DNA of 28,510 nt from JBBRLG01 sp038231495 (GCA_038231495.1 JBBRLG010000019.1:1-28510); one strand, 5' to 3'. Shown: positions 1 through 7,592, counted from the stretch's first letter. Made by a program: numbers and translations. The notes: generated by a model from the letters alone, not told the origin.

Positions 1-493
1 GAAAGACCTTGGCGTTGATCTTCGTGTTGGGAAAACCCCATGCCTCCATGCGCTGGTTGACCGCTACGATGCCGACCTTGTCGAGCACGAGGTTCGTCGC
101 CGAGTTGTCGGAGACGGCGACCATGAGCCGCACCGCGTCGCGCAGTGGAAACGTCGCGCCGTCGCTGAAGTGCTTGGTAAGGATGCCACTGCCGGGCACC
201 TTGTCGGCTTCGTGCAGGGTCACCGGGTCGGTCAGTTTAAGATTGCCTTCCTGGGCCTGCAAATAGGTTTCGATGAGGACGGCAACCTTGATAAGGCTCG
301 CGGTCGGCATCGGCTCGTCGGCGTTGAGGTAGTAGGTCGTGCCGGTGCCGAGGTGCTTGACGGCGATGGCGACCTTGCCCTTGTGGGCTTTGGCCAGCGG
401 CGCGAGGCGGCTCTCCAGTGACGCGGGTTCCTCGGCGCGGCAAGCAGAAGCCAGGGCAACGACAGCGAGCAAGGCGGCGAGGCGTCGGGACAT
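1..493 (-). CDS. Class A beta-lactamase-like serine hydrolase, N-terminal part (cut by window edge)
   Basis: The first 164 codons are present and the 3' end lies outside the window. The protein begins with a hydrophobic signal segment (about residues 1-20, ending CRAEE), so it is probably exported. The active-site serine motif S66-L-I-K69 (in PTASLIKVAV) and the second-box S128-D-N130 (in VAVSDNSATN) are both visible, with the spacing of class A beta-lactamases. The KTG box would lie beyond the edge. The family includes true beta-lactamases and D-Ala-D-Ala peptidase-like enzymes, and the fragment cannot separate these. The ATG at 491-493 was chosen because it gives a clean signal peptide. It is transcribed in the same direction as the Uma2 gene upstream, and a palindromic repeat separates the two. 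Confidence 0.85.
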   Translation of the reverse strand, partial: MSRRLAALLAVVALASACRAEEPASLESRLAPLAKAHKGKVAIAVKHLGTGTTYYLNADEPMPTASLIKVAVLIETYLQAQEGNLKLTDPVTLHEADKVPGSGILTKHFSDGATFPLRDAVRLMVAVSDNSATNLVLDKVGIVAVNQRMEAWGFPNTKINAKVF

Positions 494-507
494 GGTAGTC
501 TCCGGAG

Positions 508-557
508 TTTGCCGCTGGCGGCGTTGCGGTTTTCCCCGCAAAGCCGCAAGCGGCAAA
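508..557. repeat. REP-like palindrome, copy 1
   Basis: Imperfect inverted repeat with arms 508-522 and 543-557 (TTTGCCGCTGGCGGC against the complement of GCCGCAAGCGGCAAA, one mismatch). A smaller nested stem (TTGCGG/CCGCAA) lies in the loop. The arm core GCCGCAAGCGGCAA also forms the perfect palindrome at 1243-1280, so the two are copies of one repeat family. This copy fills the gap between the Uma2 stop codon and the start of the beta-lactamase-like gene. It may also act as an attenuator or terminator, which is inference. Confidence 0.75.
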
Positions 558-562
558 GGCGG

Positions 563-1225
563 TTACTTTTTCTTCTTCTTCAGACGGCCGAACAATTCCG
601 TGAGTGACACGGTGAAGCCGGGCAGGATGTCGCCGCCTTCAAGGGTTCCGTCGGTCTCGATGCGGCGGTGTTTCGTGGGCGACGTGTAGACCTCGGCGGT
701 TTGAGTCTTGGGTTGGATTTCCCACACTTCTTGCACCCCGGCCTGGAAATAGTCCAGGCGTTTGCGTGCCATCTCCTTCTTTGTGTTGCTGCGGCTCAAG
801 ACCTCGATGGCGAGATCGGGCACGAGGTCGGGGAGGGGGTCGTCCGGCACTTCATTTTTGGGCATGCGGTCCCACGAGATGAAACAAACGTCCGGCACGC
901 GGACCCGTCCGGGCCACAAGCGGAGTTGGCCCGCTTCGCCCAGGGCTATGCCCAGGTCCTGGCGGTCCAGAAAATTCAACAAGAGGCGGGCAATGTGGAG
1001 GGCGAGAAAGGACTCTGCAGCGCCCATAGCTTTCTCCACCAGCACCCCATCGAACAGTTCACAGATTCGCCTCGATGGCGATTCGCGCACGGCCACAACG
1101 TCCGCTTCCGTCGCGGTGCCGGGCGCGGGCCGCATACGGATGCGGGACAGCGGCACCTTGCCCAGTTGCTCCCAGGCGTCGGCGAATGTGACCACGTCGA
1201 GATCAGTTTCAGTTGCCCGGATCAT
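563..1225 (-). CDS. Uma2-family (DUF820) PD-(D/E)XK endonuclease-like protein
   Basis: A 220-residue protein with the layout of the Uma2 family: an N-terminal helical region, then ELFDGVLVEKAMG, the strand RVPDVCFISWDR carrying P111-D112, the LAIEVLSRSN strand carrying E141, and the helix KRLDYFQAGVQEVWEI. These fit the restriction-endonuclease-like fold. The family is strongly expanded in planctomycetes and cyanobacteria, and its cellular role is unknown. The ATG at 1223-1225 is preferred because AGGGAG lies about 8 bases upstream. A longer reading from 1273 would start inside the 1243-1280 palindrome. The C-terminus is a run of five lysines. The gene is bracketed by two copies of the same palindromic repeat, unlike the other genes in this window. 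Confidence 0.85.
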   Translation of the reverse strand: MIRATETDLDVVTFADAWEQLGKVPLSRIRMRPAPGTATEADVVAVRESPSRRICELFDGVLVEKAMGAAESFLALHIARLLLNFLDRQDLGIALGEAGQLRLWPGRVRVPDVCFISWDRMPKNEVPDDPLPDLVPDLAIEVLSRSNTKKEMARKRLDYFQAGVQEVWEIQPKTQTAEVYTSPTKHRRIETDGTLEGGDILPGFTVSLTELFGRLKKKKK

Positions 1226-1242
1226 GCGCGACTCCCTTGCAT

Positions 1243-1280
1243 TTGCCGCTTGCGGCTGAGCGCTCAGCCGCAAGCGGCAA
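1243..1280. repeat. REP-like perfect 38-bp palindrome, copy 2
   Basis: Two 19-base arms (1243-1261 and 1262-1280) are perfect reverse complements with no loop; the outer half of each arm is TTGCCGCTTGCGGC or its complement. It lies between the stop of the isomerase-like gene (1289) and the start of the Uma2 gene (1225). It shares its core with the palindrome at 508-557. The extreme self-complementarity would allow a strong hairpin or cruciform. Confidence 0.9.
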
Positions 1281-1288
1281 TACTATTC

Positions 1289-2212
1289 TCACCCCGCATA
1301 CTTCTTCCGCATCTTGTCCAAAAACGTCTTCGCGTCCGCCGTCACGTCCCAGGCGTTGGGCCAGAAACACAGGTCCACCACCCACCAGTCGTTCGGCACG
1401 TCCGCCTGGTTCAACGCCGGCAACAGCTTGTCGAAGTTCAACGACCCGGTGCCGAACGGGTTGTGCGTGCTCGTGTGGTGCTCGTTCAGCGAGCCGTCCG
1501 AGTCGATCAAATGGACCTGGTTGATCCGGCCCTTCAGCTTTTCCAGGAGCTCCTCCGCGCCGCCGGGCAGCGTCTCCTTGGTGCCGACCTGGTTGGCGCC
1601 GATCCCGGCACACATGTGCGCGTGGCAGGTGTCGTACATGACGCCAAAATTCTTGTTGCCCTTGGCCTTCACCGCGTCCACAATCTGCACGACCTCCGAC
1701 GGCTTGTTGAACAGGAAGCCCGGCTCGAACTCCCACGTCAAATTCATGCCGAAATCCGCGGCGATCTTGCTGCACTTGTCCCAGACGGTGACGATGCGGT
1801 CCATGCCGGCCTTCGGGTCCGTGCCCGACTTCTCGAAGAAGTCCGGCGGCTCGACCGCGTCCACGCGGATCGTCTTGATGCCCAGGTCGGAGCCGAACAC
1901 GGTGAAGCCGAGGAACGCCGCCATGTACGGCGTCGGGTTCTCGTCGAGGATCGACGGCCCCGGCTTCTTGAAGCCCCACAGATCGACGGCGATTCCAGAG
2001 AATTCCAGCCCGTGGTCGGCGACTTGCTTCTTGAGCTGCTGCCGGTCGGCCTTGGTCGGGTGCGAGAACGGCGTCGGGTGCTGGCCAAAGCTGCCCAGCT
2101 CGACGCCGTCGTAGCCGAGGTGTTGCAGCTTGTGCAAAACCTCGTGGAAATCGGTCGTCGGCTTTTCCTGGTTAAAGATGTACGCCCAGCTGCCAATGGA
2201 GAGCTTCTTCAT
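1289..2212 (-). CDS. Sugar phosphate isomerase/epimerase-like TIM-barrel protein
   Basis: A 307-residue protein of the xylose-isomerase-like TIM barrel (AP endonuclease 2) superfamily. Typical pieces are visible in order: the N-terminal strand LSIGSWAYIF, the GYDGVELG strand, the metal-site segments MNLTWEFEPGF and GVMYDTCHAHM, and QVHLIDSDGSLNEHHT near the C-terminus. The Glu, Asp and His residues in these blocks are where the family binds a divalent metal. There is no signal peptide, so it should be cytosolic. The start is supported by GAGGGA about 8 bases upstream. It follows the phosphoketolase gene after 68 bases in the same direction, which suggests co-transcription and a sugar-catabolic role. 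The exact substrate cannot be read from the sequence. Confidence 0.85.
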   Translation of the reverse strand: MKKLSIGSWAYIFNQEKPTTDFHEVLHKLQHLGYDGVELGSFGQHPTPFSHPTKADRQQLKKQVADHGLEFSGIAVDLWGFKKPGPSILDENPTPYMAAFLGFTVFGSDLGIKTIRVDAVEPPDFFEKSGTDPKAGMDRIVTVWDKCSKIAADFGMNLTWEFEPGFLFNKPSEVVQIVDAVKAKGNKNFGVMYDTCHAHMCAGIGANQVGTKETLPGGAEELLEKLKGRINQVHLIDSDGSLNEHHTSTHNPFGTGSLNFDKLLPALNQADVPNDWWVVDLCFWPNAWDVTADAKTFLDKMRKKYAG

Positions 2213-2280
2213 GGTGATTCCCTCGAATGAGTGAATGGTGGTGGTTCAAGCAGTTGACCACACCGGTTAATCGTTTTACT

Positions 2281-4644
2281 TCATCGCGGCGTCCATTTCC
2301 AGTTGCGGATTTCCGGCATGTCCTCGCCGTGCTTGCAAATATAGTGCTTGTGGTCGATCAGCTTGTCGCGCAACGCCTGGGTGACGTACGCCGCCTTCGG
2401 GCCGAGCTGCGGCACGCGGTCGATTACGTCCTGCACCAGGTGGAAGCGGTCCAGGTCGTTCAGCACCACCATGTCGAACGGCGTCGTCGTCGTGCCTTCC
2501 TCTTTGTAGCCGCGGACGAGCAAGTTGGCGTGGATGTGGCGGCGATACGTCAGCCGGTGGATGAGCCACGGGTAGCCGTGGAACGCGAAGATGACCGGCT
2601 TGTCCTTCGTGAACAGCACGTCGAACGCCTTGTCGCTCAGGCCGTGCGGGTGTTCGGTCTGCGGCTGGAGCGTCATCAAATCGACGACGTTGAGCACGCG
2701 CACCTTTAACTCCGGAATGGCCTTCCGCATGTAGTCCACGGCGGCCAGCGTTTCGAGCGTCGGCACGTCGCCGCAACAGGCCATGACCACGTCCGGCTCG
2801 GTGCCGGCGTCGTTGCTGGCCCACTCCCAGATGCCGATGCCCGCGGTGCAGTGCTTGACCGCCTGGTCCATCGTCAGCCACTGCGGCGAAGGCTGTTTGC
2901 CCGCCACGATGACGTTGATGTAGTGCCGGCTGCGCAGGCAATGGTCCGTCACCGACAGCAGCGTGTTGGCGTCCGGCGGCAAATAGACGCGGATGATCTC
3001 GGCCTTCTTGTTGACGACGTGGTCGATGAAGCCGGGGTCCTGGTGACTGAAGCCGTTATGATCTTGCCGCCAAACGTGCGACGTGAGCAGGTAGTTCAAC
3101 GACGCGATCGGCCGCCGCCACGGGATGTGCCGGGTCGTCTTGAGCCATTTCGCGTGCTGGTTGAACATCGAATCGATGATGTGGATGAACGCCTCGTAGC
3201 ACGAAAAAAAGCCGTGCCGGCCGGTGAGCAGGTAGCCCTCCAGCCAACCCTGGCACAGGTGTTCGCTAAGCACTTCCATGACCCGGCCGTCCGGCGCAAC
3301 GTGGTCGTCGGTCTTGAGGATGTCGGCGGTCGAAACGCGGTCCGTGACCTTGAAGACGGAGCCGAGCCGGTTCGACGCGGTCTCGTCGGGGCCGAAGATG
3401 CGGAAGTTCTTGCGCTCCAGGTTGAGCTTCATCACGTCGCGGAGGAAGTCGCCGGTGATGCGCGTCGCCTCGGCGTCCACCGCGCCCGGTTGCGTGATCT
3501 TGACGGCGTAGCTTTCAAAATCCGGCAGGCGCAGCTCTTTCATAAGGAGGCCGCCGTTGGCGTGTGGATTGGCACCCATGCGCCGTTCGCCCGTGGGGGC
3601 CAGTTCCGCCAACTCCGGCAGCAGTGTGCCGGCCGCGTCGAACAGCTCTTCCGCGTGGTAGCTCTTGAGCCAGGTTTCGAGCAAGCGCAGGTGATCGGGC
3701 TTGGTATCGATCTCGGAAAACGGCACCTGGTGCGACCGGAACGAGCCTTCCGTCGGCAGGCCGTCCACCTCCTTCGGTCCCGTCCAGCCTTTCGGCGACC
3801 GCAGAACGATCATGGGCCAGCGCGGCCGCTCCTTGAAACCATTGGTCCGCGCCTCGGTTTGGATACGCTTGAGATCGGCGACGATCTTATCGAGCGTCGC
3901 CGCCATCAACTGGTGCATCGTCGCCGGGTCGTCGCCTTCAACGAAGTACGGCGTGTACCCGTAACCGCGGAACAGGTCGTCCAACTCCTCGTGGCTGATG
4001 CGTGCCAGGACGGTCGGCCCGGCGATCTTATAACCGTTCAGGTGCAGAATCGGCAACACGGCCCCGTCGCGGACCGGGTTCAAAAACTTGTTCGAGTGCC
4101 AGCTGGCGGCCAGCGGTCCGGTCTCGGCCTCACCGTCGCCGACGACGCACGCCACGAGCAGGTCGGGGTTGTCGTACGCCGCCCCGTAGGCGTGGGCCAG
4201 GGCGTAGCCCAACTCGCCGCCCTCGTGGATGGAGCCGGGCGTCTCCGGCGCGACGTGGCTGGGAATGCCTCCCGGAAATGAAAACTGCTTGAACAGGCGA
4301 TTGATGCCGTTTTCATCCGGGCCGATGTTCGGATAAACCTCGCTATAGGTGCCTTCAAGGTAGGTGTTGGCGACGAGGCCCGGTCCGCCGTGGCCGGGGC
4401 CGGCAATGTAAATAACGTTGAGGTCGTTGTCCTTGATGACGCGGTTCAAATGCACGTAAATGAAGTTCAAACCGGGCGTGGTACCCCAGTGGCCGAGGAG
4501 GCGCGGCTTGACGTGCTCGCGCTTGAGCGGCTGTTTGAGGAGGGGGTTGTCGAGGAGGTAAATTTGCCCGACGGAGAGGTAGTTGGCGGCCCGCCAATAG
4601 GCGTTCAGCTTGTGCAAAAGGTCTGGGGACAAGGGCTGATCCAT
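2281..4644 (-). CDS. xfp: Phosphoketolase (xylulose-5-phosphate/fructose-6-phosphate)
   Basis: A full-length 787-residue thiamine-diphosphate enzyme; the family is usually about 790-800 residues. It splits xylulose 5-phosphate or fructose 6-phosphate with inorganic phosphate to give acetyl phosphate plus glyceraldehyde 3-phosphate or erythrose 4-phosphate. Family hallmarks are the N-terminal GHWGTTPGLNFIYVHLNR block, GPGHGGP (82-88), SFPGGIPSHVAPETPGSIHE, the ThDP/Mg motif GDGEAETG (169-176), LHLNGYKIAGPT and the C-terminal INVIVAGKQPSPQWL and FAFHGYPWLIHRLTYRR blocks. GAAGGAG sits about 9 bases upstream of the ATG at 4642-4644. It is the first gene of the leftward group, followed by the isomerase-like gene, and is divergent from the TIGR03067 gene. 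Whether it prefers xylulose or fructose phosphate cannot be told here. Confidence 0.97.
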   Translation of the reverse strand: MDQPLSPDLLHKLNAYWRAANYLSVGQIYLLDNPLLKQPLKREHVKPRLLGHWGTTPGLNFIYVHLNRVIKDNDLNVIYIAGPGHGGPGLVANTYLEGTYSEVYPNIGPDENGINRLFKQFSFPGGIPSHVAPETPGSIHEGGELGYALAHAYGAAYDNPDLLVACVVGDGEAETGPLAASWHSNKFLNPVRDGAVLPILHLNGYKIAGPTVLARISHEELDDLFRGYGYTPYFVEGDDPATMHQLMAATLDKIVADLKRIQTEARTNGFKERPRWPMIVLRSPKGWTGPKEVDGLPTEGSFRSHQVPFSEIDTKPDHLRLLETWLKSYHAEELFDAAGTLLPELAELAPTGERRMGANPHANGGLLMKELRLPDFESYAVKITQPGAVDAEATRITGDFLRDVMKLNLERKNFRIFGPDETASNRLGSVFKVTDRVSTADILKTDDHVAPDGRVMEVLSEHLCQGWLEGYLLTGRHGFFSCYEAFIHIIDSMFNQHAKWLKTTRHIPWRRPIASLNYLLTSHVWRQDHNGFSHQDPGFIDHVVNKKAEIIRVYLPPDANTLLSVTDHCLRSRHYINVIVAGKQPSPQWLTMDQAVKHCTAGIGIWEWASNDAGTEPDVVMACCGDVPTLETLAAVDYMRKAIPELKVRVLNVVDLMTLQPQTEHPHGLSDKAFDVLFTKDKPVIFAFHGYPWLIHRLTYRRHIHANLLVRGYKEEGTTTTPFDMVVLNDLDRFHLVQDVIDRVPQLGPKAAYVTQALRDKLIDHKHYICKHGEDMPEIRNWKWTPR

Positions 4645-4864
4645 TGCGGCGGCTCCTTCGGTCGAACGGGTTGGACACGACAGTGCGGCCTATTGTAGGA
4701 CGAACGGGCGTCGCGGCTGCCAAGCGGACCTGGCGTCACGGAGTTGTCCGGACACCGGCCGTCCCTCCGACAATTCCAAAATCCGATTGCACGTCCCTGC
4801 TGCGTACTTTATCCTTGGGCGCATGGTCGTGCGAAATGCGCTCCTTTACCGAGGACTAACCATC

Positions 4865-5302
4865 ATGACTGTGCGTGCAATGCTGCTGACCGTCGGCGTG
4901 TTCCTTGTGGCCTACGCCCCGCTGCGGGCCGACGACAAGGCCGACCTCAAACCGCTGGTCGGCACCTGGAACGTGTCCGCGTTCGAGACGGACGGCAAGA
5001 AACTCAACGAGGAACAGGTCAAGGACCTCACCGTCACGTTCAAGGCCGACGGCACCTGGAACGTCAAGAAGGGCGATAACCTCATTAACGAGGGCACCTT
5101 CAAAATCGATGCGAGCAAAAAGCCCATGACCATCAACAGCACGTCGGGGCTGGCCCAGGGCGACGAGCTGGGCATTTATGAAGTGAAGGACGACGTGATG
5201 AAGTTCTGCGCCGCCGCGACCGGCAAGGATCGGCCGAAGGAGTTCGGTTCAAAGGAAGGCAGCGGCCACACGTATTTCCTCCTCAAACGCGCGAAGCCAT
5301 GA
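4865..5302 (+). CDS. Small secreted TIGR03067-domain protein
   Basis: A 145-residue protein with a signal peptide (about residues 1-23, hydrophobic core AMLLTVGVFLVAYAPL, then RADDK). The mature part has the pattern LKPLVGTWNVSAFETDGKKL, then VTFKADGTWNV, then a conserved DELGIYEVKDD block ending in GSGHTYFLLKR. This is the TIGR03067 pattern, a lipocalin-like beta-barrel domain found mostly in planctomycetes and of unknown function. The ATG at 4865 is chosen over an in-frame ATG at 4787 because it starts directly at the signal peptide and has GAGGA about 10 bases upstream. The 220-base region shared with the divergent phosphoketolase gene contains the 10-base palindrome TGTCCGGACA (4745-4754), a possible operator. 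Confidence 0.85.
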   Translation: MTVRAMLLTVGVFLVAYAPLRADDKADLKPLVGTWNVSAFETDGKKLNEEQVKDLTVTFKADGTWNVKKGDNLINEGTFKIDASKKPMTINSTSGLAQGDELGIYEVKDDVMKFCAAATGKDRPKEFGSKEGSGHTYFLLKRAKP

Positions 5303-5402
5303 CGCGCCCGGTTGCCGCACGGCGGGTGGGGCGGGTTCACCGTCCCGCACCGCCGGCCGCGGCCTTTCGGTCTCTCTCTTTTCCCCGCCTTCGGATGTGG
5401 TA

Positions 5403-5431
5403 TTCCGCGAGCCGAGCGTTTTCCGTATAAT
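5403..5431 (+). promoter_or_regulatory. Candidate sigma-70-type promoter for the AAA/TOPRIM cassette
   Basis: A perfect TATAAT lies at 5426-5431, about 60 bases before the ATPase start at 5494. At 17-base spacing the -35 position (5403-5408, TTCCGC) is only a weak match. Transcription would start near 5438. This argues against the TTG codon at 5434 as the translation start and for the ATG at 5494. Confidence 0.4.
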
Positions 5432-5493
5432 GCTTGGAGAAAAGTCTGGCTAATTCAACCGCTATCGCCCCGGAATTTACCAAAAGTCCGTCC

Positions 5494-6642
5494 ATGATTA
5501 AGCACATCCACATCACCAATTTCAAAAGCTTGGAAGATGTCCAGGTTTCGCTCGACCCGGTCACCGTCCTGATTGGGCAGAGTGGGTCCGGGAAAAGTAA
5601 CTTCATTGACGCACTCCGCTGGTTGAGAGGCTACCTCACTTATCGTAACGATGGAACGGTACAAAATTTGTGCGGCAACTGGAACAAGGTTATGTGTGCC
5701 ACGGCTCGCAAACCCATGACCGTGTCGTTTGAATTGACCTTTGACGCACCAGGTTTTAGTAATGATTTCCGCTACCGCTTGGCGTTTCAGCAGCCCCAAG
5801 AACAGGCCAACCCGCTGCTCTTGGAGGAGGAACTTCATCTTGGTAAGAAAGTTCTTTTCCATCAACGGCAGGGGAAATGGGTCGAGCAACCTCCGCTTGT
5901 AAGCCTGCCTCAACCTGGCCAAATTATGCTCGGTGCTCTGACAGGGTTCCAGGAGGTGACAATTGCGTACCTGGTCCTGACGAGTGGTATTGGCTGTTAC
6001 ACATTCCCCGATCGTGTTCTCACGCCGGGGCCGGGGCATGGTCTGCGGCAAGGAGAAACGGGATTCGCGGACAACGGGGATAATTTCTTACAAACGTTCA
6101 CCGACGTCATTGTCAATCTATCCACCTGGCAGCACCTCCGAGACATAACGGCATCCTTGCGCCGCCTGAAGCCATCGCTCAAGAGCCTTGATTTGCAACA
6201 ACCGACCCGGCAGGAAATCGTCGTCAGCCATGAACTGAATGGGCACCTCCTCGTATTCCCGTTGGACCAGGAGTCGGAAGGATTTCGTCGTTTGCTGGCT
6301 TGTCTGATCGCACTGTATCAATCACCTCCTAAGCAGACGTTAATCTTTGACGAGCCGGAGAAAGGCATCTACCCTGCCGGACTCTCTATTTTGGCGGACG
6401 AATTCAAGGGCTACGCCGCCAAGGCGCGCGGACAGGTCATCCTGACGACGCACAGTCCGGAATTTCTGGACCAGTTTTCTCCCGAACAAATTCGGGTCGT
6501 CGAGATGATCGACTACACCACCCGAATCGGCCCCGTCGCGCCCGAGCAACTTGAGGCGTTGCGCGAACACTTCATGAAACCGAGCGACTTGTTAACCGTC
6601 GATGAGGCTCGCCTGGACGAGTCGCTGGTCGGGGCAAGATAA
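5494..6642 (+). CDS. AAA ATPase of the ABC/OLD-like (AAA_21) type
   Basis: A 382-residue ATPase. Walker A is GQSGSGKS (28-35), within VLIGQSGSGKSNFIDALRW. Walker B is LIFDEPEKGI with D286-E287, and the switch histidine H320 is in LTTHSPEFLDQF. The N-terminal IKHIHITNFKSLEDVQV strand and this arrangement are typical of OLD/RecF-like AAA_21 proteins, many of which belong to phage-defence pairs. The ATG at 5494 is used; a TTG at 5434 would also be in frame but coincides with the likely transcription start. No clear ribosome binding site is visible. Two sampled 60-base stretches (5701-5760 and 6061-6120) hold 30 and 27 G+C, against 39 of 60 at 3241-3300 in the phosphoketolase, which hints at horizontal origin. 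The partner gene starts 3 bases after its stop. Confidence 0.85.
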   Translation: MIKHIHITNFKSLEDVQVSLDPVTVLIGQSGSGKSNFIDALRWLRGYLTYRNDGTVQNLCGNWNKVMCATARKPMTVSFELTFDAPGFSNDFRYRLAFQQPQEQANPLLLEEELHLGKKVLFHQRQGKWVEQPPLVSLPQPGQIMLGALTGFQEVTIAYLVLTSGIGCYTFPDRVLTPGPGHGLRQGETGFADNGDNFLQTFTDVIVNLSTWQHLRDITASLRRLKPSLKSLDLQQPTRQEIVVSHELNGHLLVFPLDQESEGFRRLLACLIALYQSPPKQTLIFDEPEKGIYPAGLSILADEFKGYAAKARGQVILTTHSPEFLDQFSPEQIRVVEMIDYTTRIGPVAPEQLEALREHFMKPSDLLTVDEARLDESLVGAR

Positions 6643-6645
6643 GTT

Positions 6646-7401
6646 ATGCCTTCGCCCAAGCGGCTTGTCTTGTTCGTGGAGGGCGCGGGCGACCGTGATG
6701 CCGTTCCGGTCCTCGTCAAGCATCTCCTCACCGCCGCGAATGGCTGGTCCCATCTTTTTCTAGACGAACAACCCTTCGTGGTCGGGAACGTAGCGGCTTT
6801 GACCAAGGGCGACGGCAAAGAGTTGGTCCGGTTTCTAAAGGCGGCCGCCAAACGTCCAAACCTGGGAGCGGTGCTGTTGGTTCAGGACGGCGACCTCCCC
6901 CGCATTCGCGGCGAAGACTTCTGTGCCGCCCGTTTTGGATCGCGTATGTCCGAATGGGCCAAAATTGCCGGAGCGGGCGTCGGGTTTTCCGTCGCCACCG
7001 TGTTCGCTTGTCAGGAATACGAATCCTGGATGCTGGCCTGCGTCGATCGGCTCGCGGGTCGGGAACTGCCTGACAAACGGCCGGGCGTCAAACCCGGCAC
7101 CCCGTCGCCAGGGGGCGATCTTGAAAAAAGCCCACGCGATGCCAAGGGTTGGTTGGACCAGCACCTTGACGCAGGTTGCAAGCCGACACGCGATCAGAAA
7201 CTTTTCACGCAGCTGATGCTGGATCACCTTGAGGTCATCCGGCAGCGGCCCCTGCGTTCCTTCCTCCGTCTTGAGAACGCCTTGAGCCAACTGGTTGCTG
7301 CCGCCGTCGCCGGAACCTTCGTCGTTACACCCGTCGCTCACGCTTCCGGCTCAGAAATACGCGACAACAAAGGCAAGCGCACGACAAACGTCGTTCCGTG
7401 A
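6646..7401 (+). CDS. TOPRIM/DUF4276-like partner protein of the AAA ATPase
   Basis: A 251-residue protein that begins with a strand and acidic motif LVLFVEGAGDRDAVPVL (E12), then a second acidic strand LLVQDGD (D81-G-D83), then VFACQEYESWMLAC. An early Glu followed by a DxD is the TOPRIM metal-binding pattern, and the E-x-E-S-W block resembles DUF4276-type proteins. In OLD nucleases and PARIS-like systems a TOPRIM domain supplies nuclease activity to an AAA_21 ATPase. By analogy this protein may be the effector, which is inference. It follows the ATPase by 3 bases, so the two are almost certainly co-expressed. The last 21 codons overlap, on the opposite strand, a broken histidine-kinase remnant, so the natural C-terminus may have been changed by the insertion. 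Confidence 0.7.
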   Translation: MPSPKRLVLFVEGAGDRDAVPVLVKHLLTAANGWSHLFLDEQPFVVGNVAALTKGDGKELVRFLKAAAKRPNLGAVLLVQDGDLPRIRGEDFCAARFGSRMSEWAKIAGAGVGFSVATVFACQEYESWMLACVDRLAGRELPDKRPGVKPGTPSPGGDLEKSPRDAKGWLDQHLDAGCKPTRDQKLFTQLMLDHLEVIRQRPLRSFLRLENALSQLVAAAVAGTFVVTPVAHASGSEIRDNKGKRTTNVVP

Positions 7402-7499
7402 TTCAACTCCGTCGTGTAAGTGATCGAGCCGCCGCCGAAACGGTTGTAGTTGATCGCGTTCATCAACAGGTTGGCTGCGTGTAGTCGTGGTTTCAAAAT
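7338..7499 (-). pseudogene. Histidine-kinase C-terminal remnant (HATPase domain scrap)
   Basis: On the minus strand this reads NLLMNAINYNRFGGGSI, directly followed by TYTTELNHGTTFVVRLPLL and a stop at 7338. NLLMNAI resembles the kinase N-box, and GGSI...TELxxGTTFxVRLP is the typical last strand pair of a sensor-kinase ATPase domain. The ATP-lid G1, F and G2 boxes that should lie between are missing, so a segment of roughly 60-80 residues appears deleted. There is no start codon, and an in-frame TAG lies at 7500-7502. The scrap overlaps the 3' end of the TOPRIM-like gene by 64 bases in convergent orientation. Confidence 0.55.
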
Positions 7500-7536
7500 C
7501 TAAGGGGTTCCTTTCACAACTAACGTCCCGGTTGTT

Positions 7537-7592
7537 GGGTGCCATGCTTTGGTACTCCAAAGCATGCTTTCGCGTACGAAAGCATGGCACCC
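7537..7592. repeat. Compound palindromic element with AAAGCATG core
   Basis: Perfect 14-base outer arms GGGTGCCATGCTTT (7537-7550) and AAAGCATGGCACCC (7579-7592). Between them lie two further stems: ATGCTTTGG-TACT-CCAAAGCAT and ATGCTTTCG-CGTA-CGAAAGCAT. They overlap in the central 12-base palindrome AAAGCATGCTTT (7559-7570). The DNA can therefore fold as one long stem or as two tandem hairpins with 4-base loops. It lies between convergent genes and may be a REP/MITE-like element; no coding potential is seen. Confidence 0.8.

Noticed and set aside
668..2230. 520-codon plus-strand open frame
   Set aside because: It runs antisense across the Uma2 and isomerase-like genes and the palindrome between them. 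The composition is Arg/Val/Leu-rich without recognisable motifs.
2851..4281. 476-codon plus-strand open frame
   Set aside because: It lies wholly antisense within the phosphoketolase gene and is explained by high G+C at codon position 3.
5353..5380. GGCCGCGGCC palindrome followed by a pyrimidine-rich run, as a terminator of the TIGR03067 gene
   Set aside because: The stem has no loop space and the T-run is interrupted, so it is not convincing as an intrinsic terminator.
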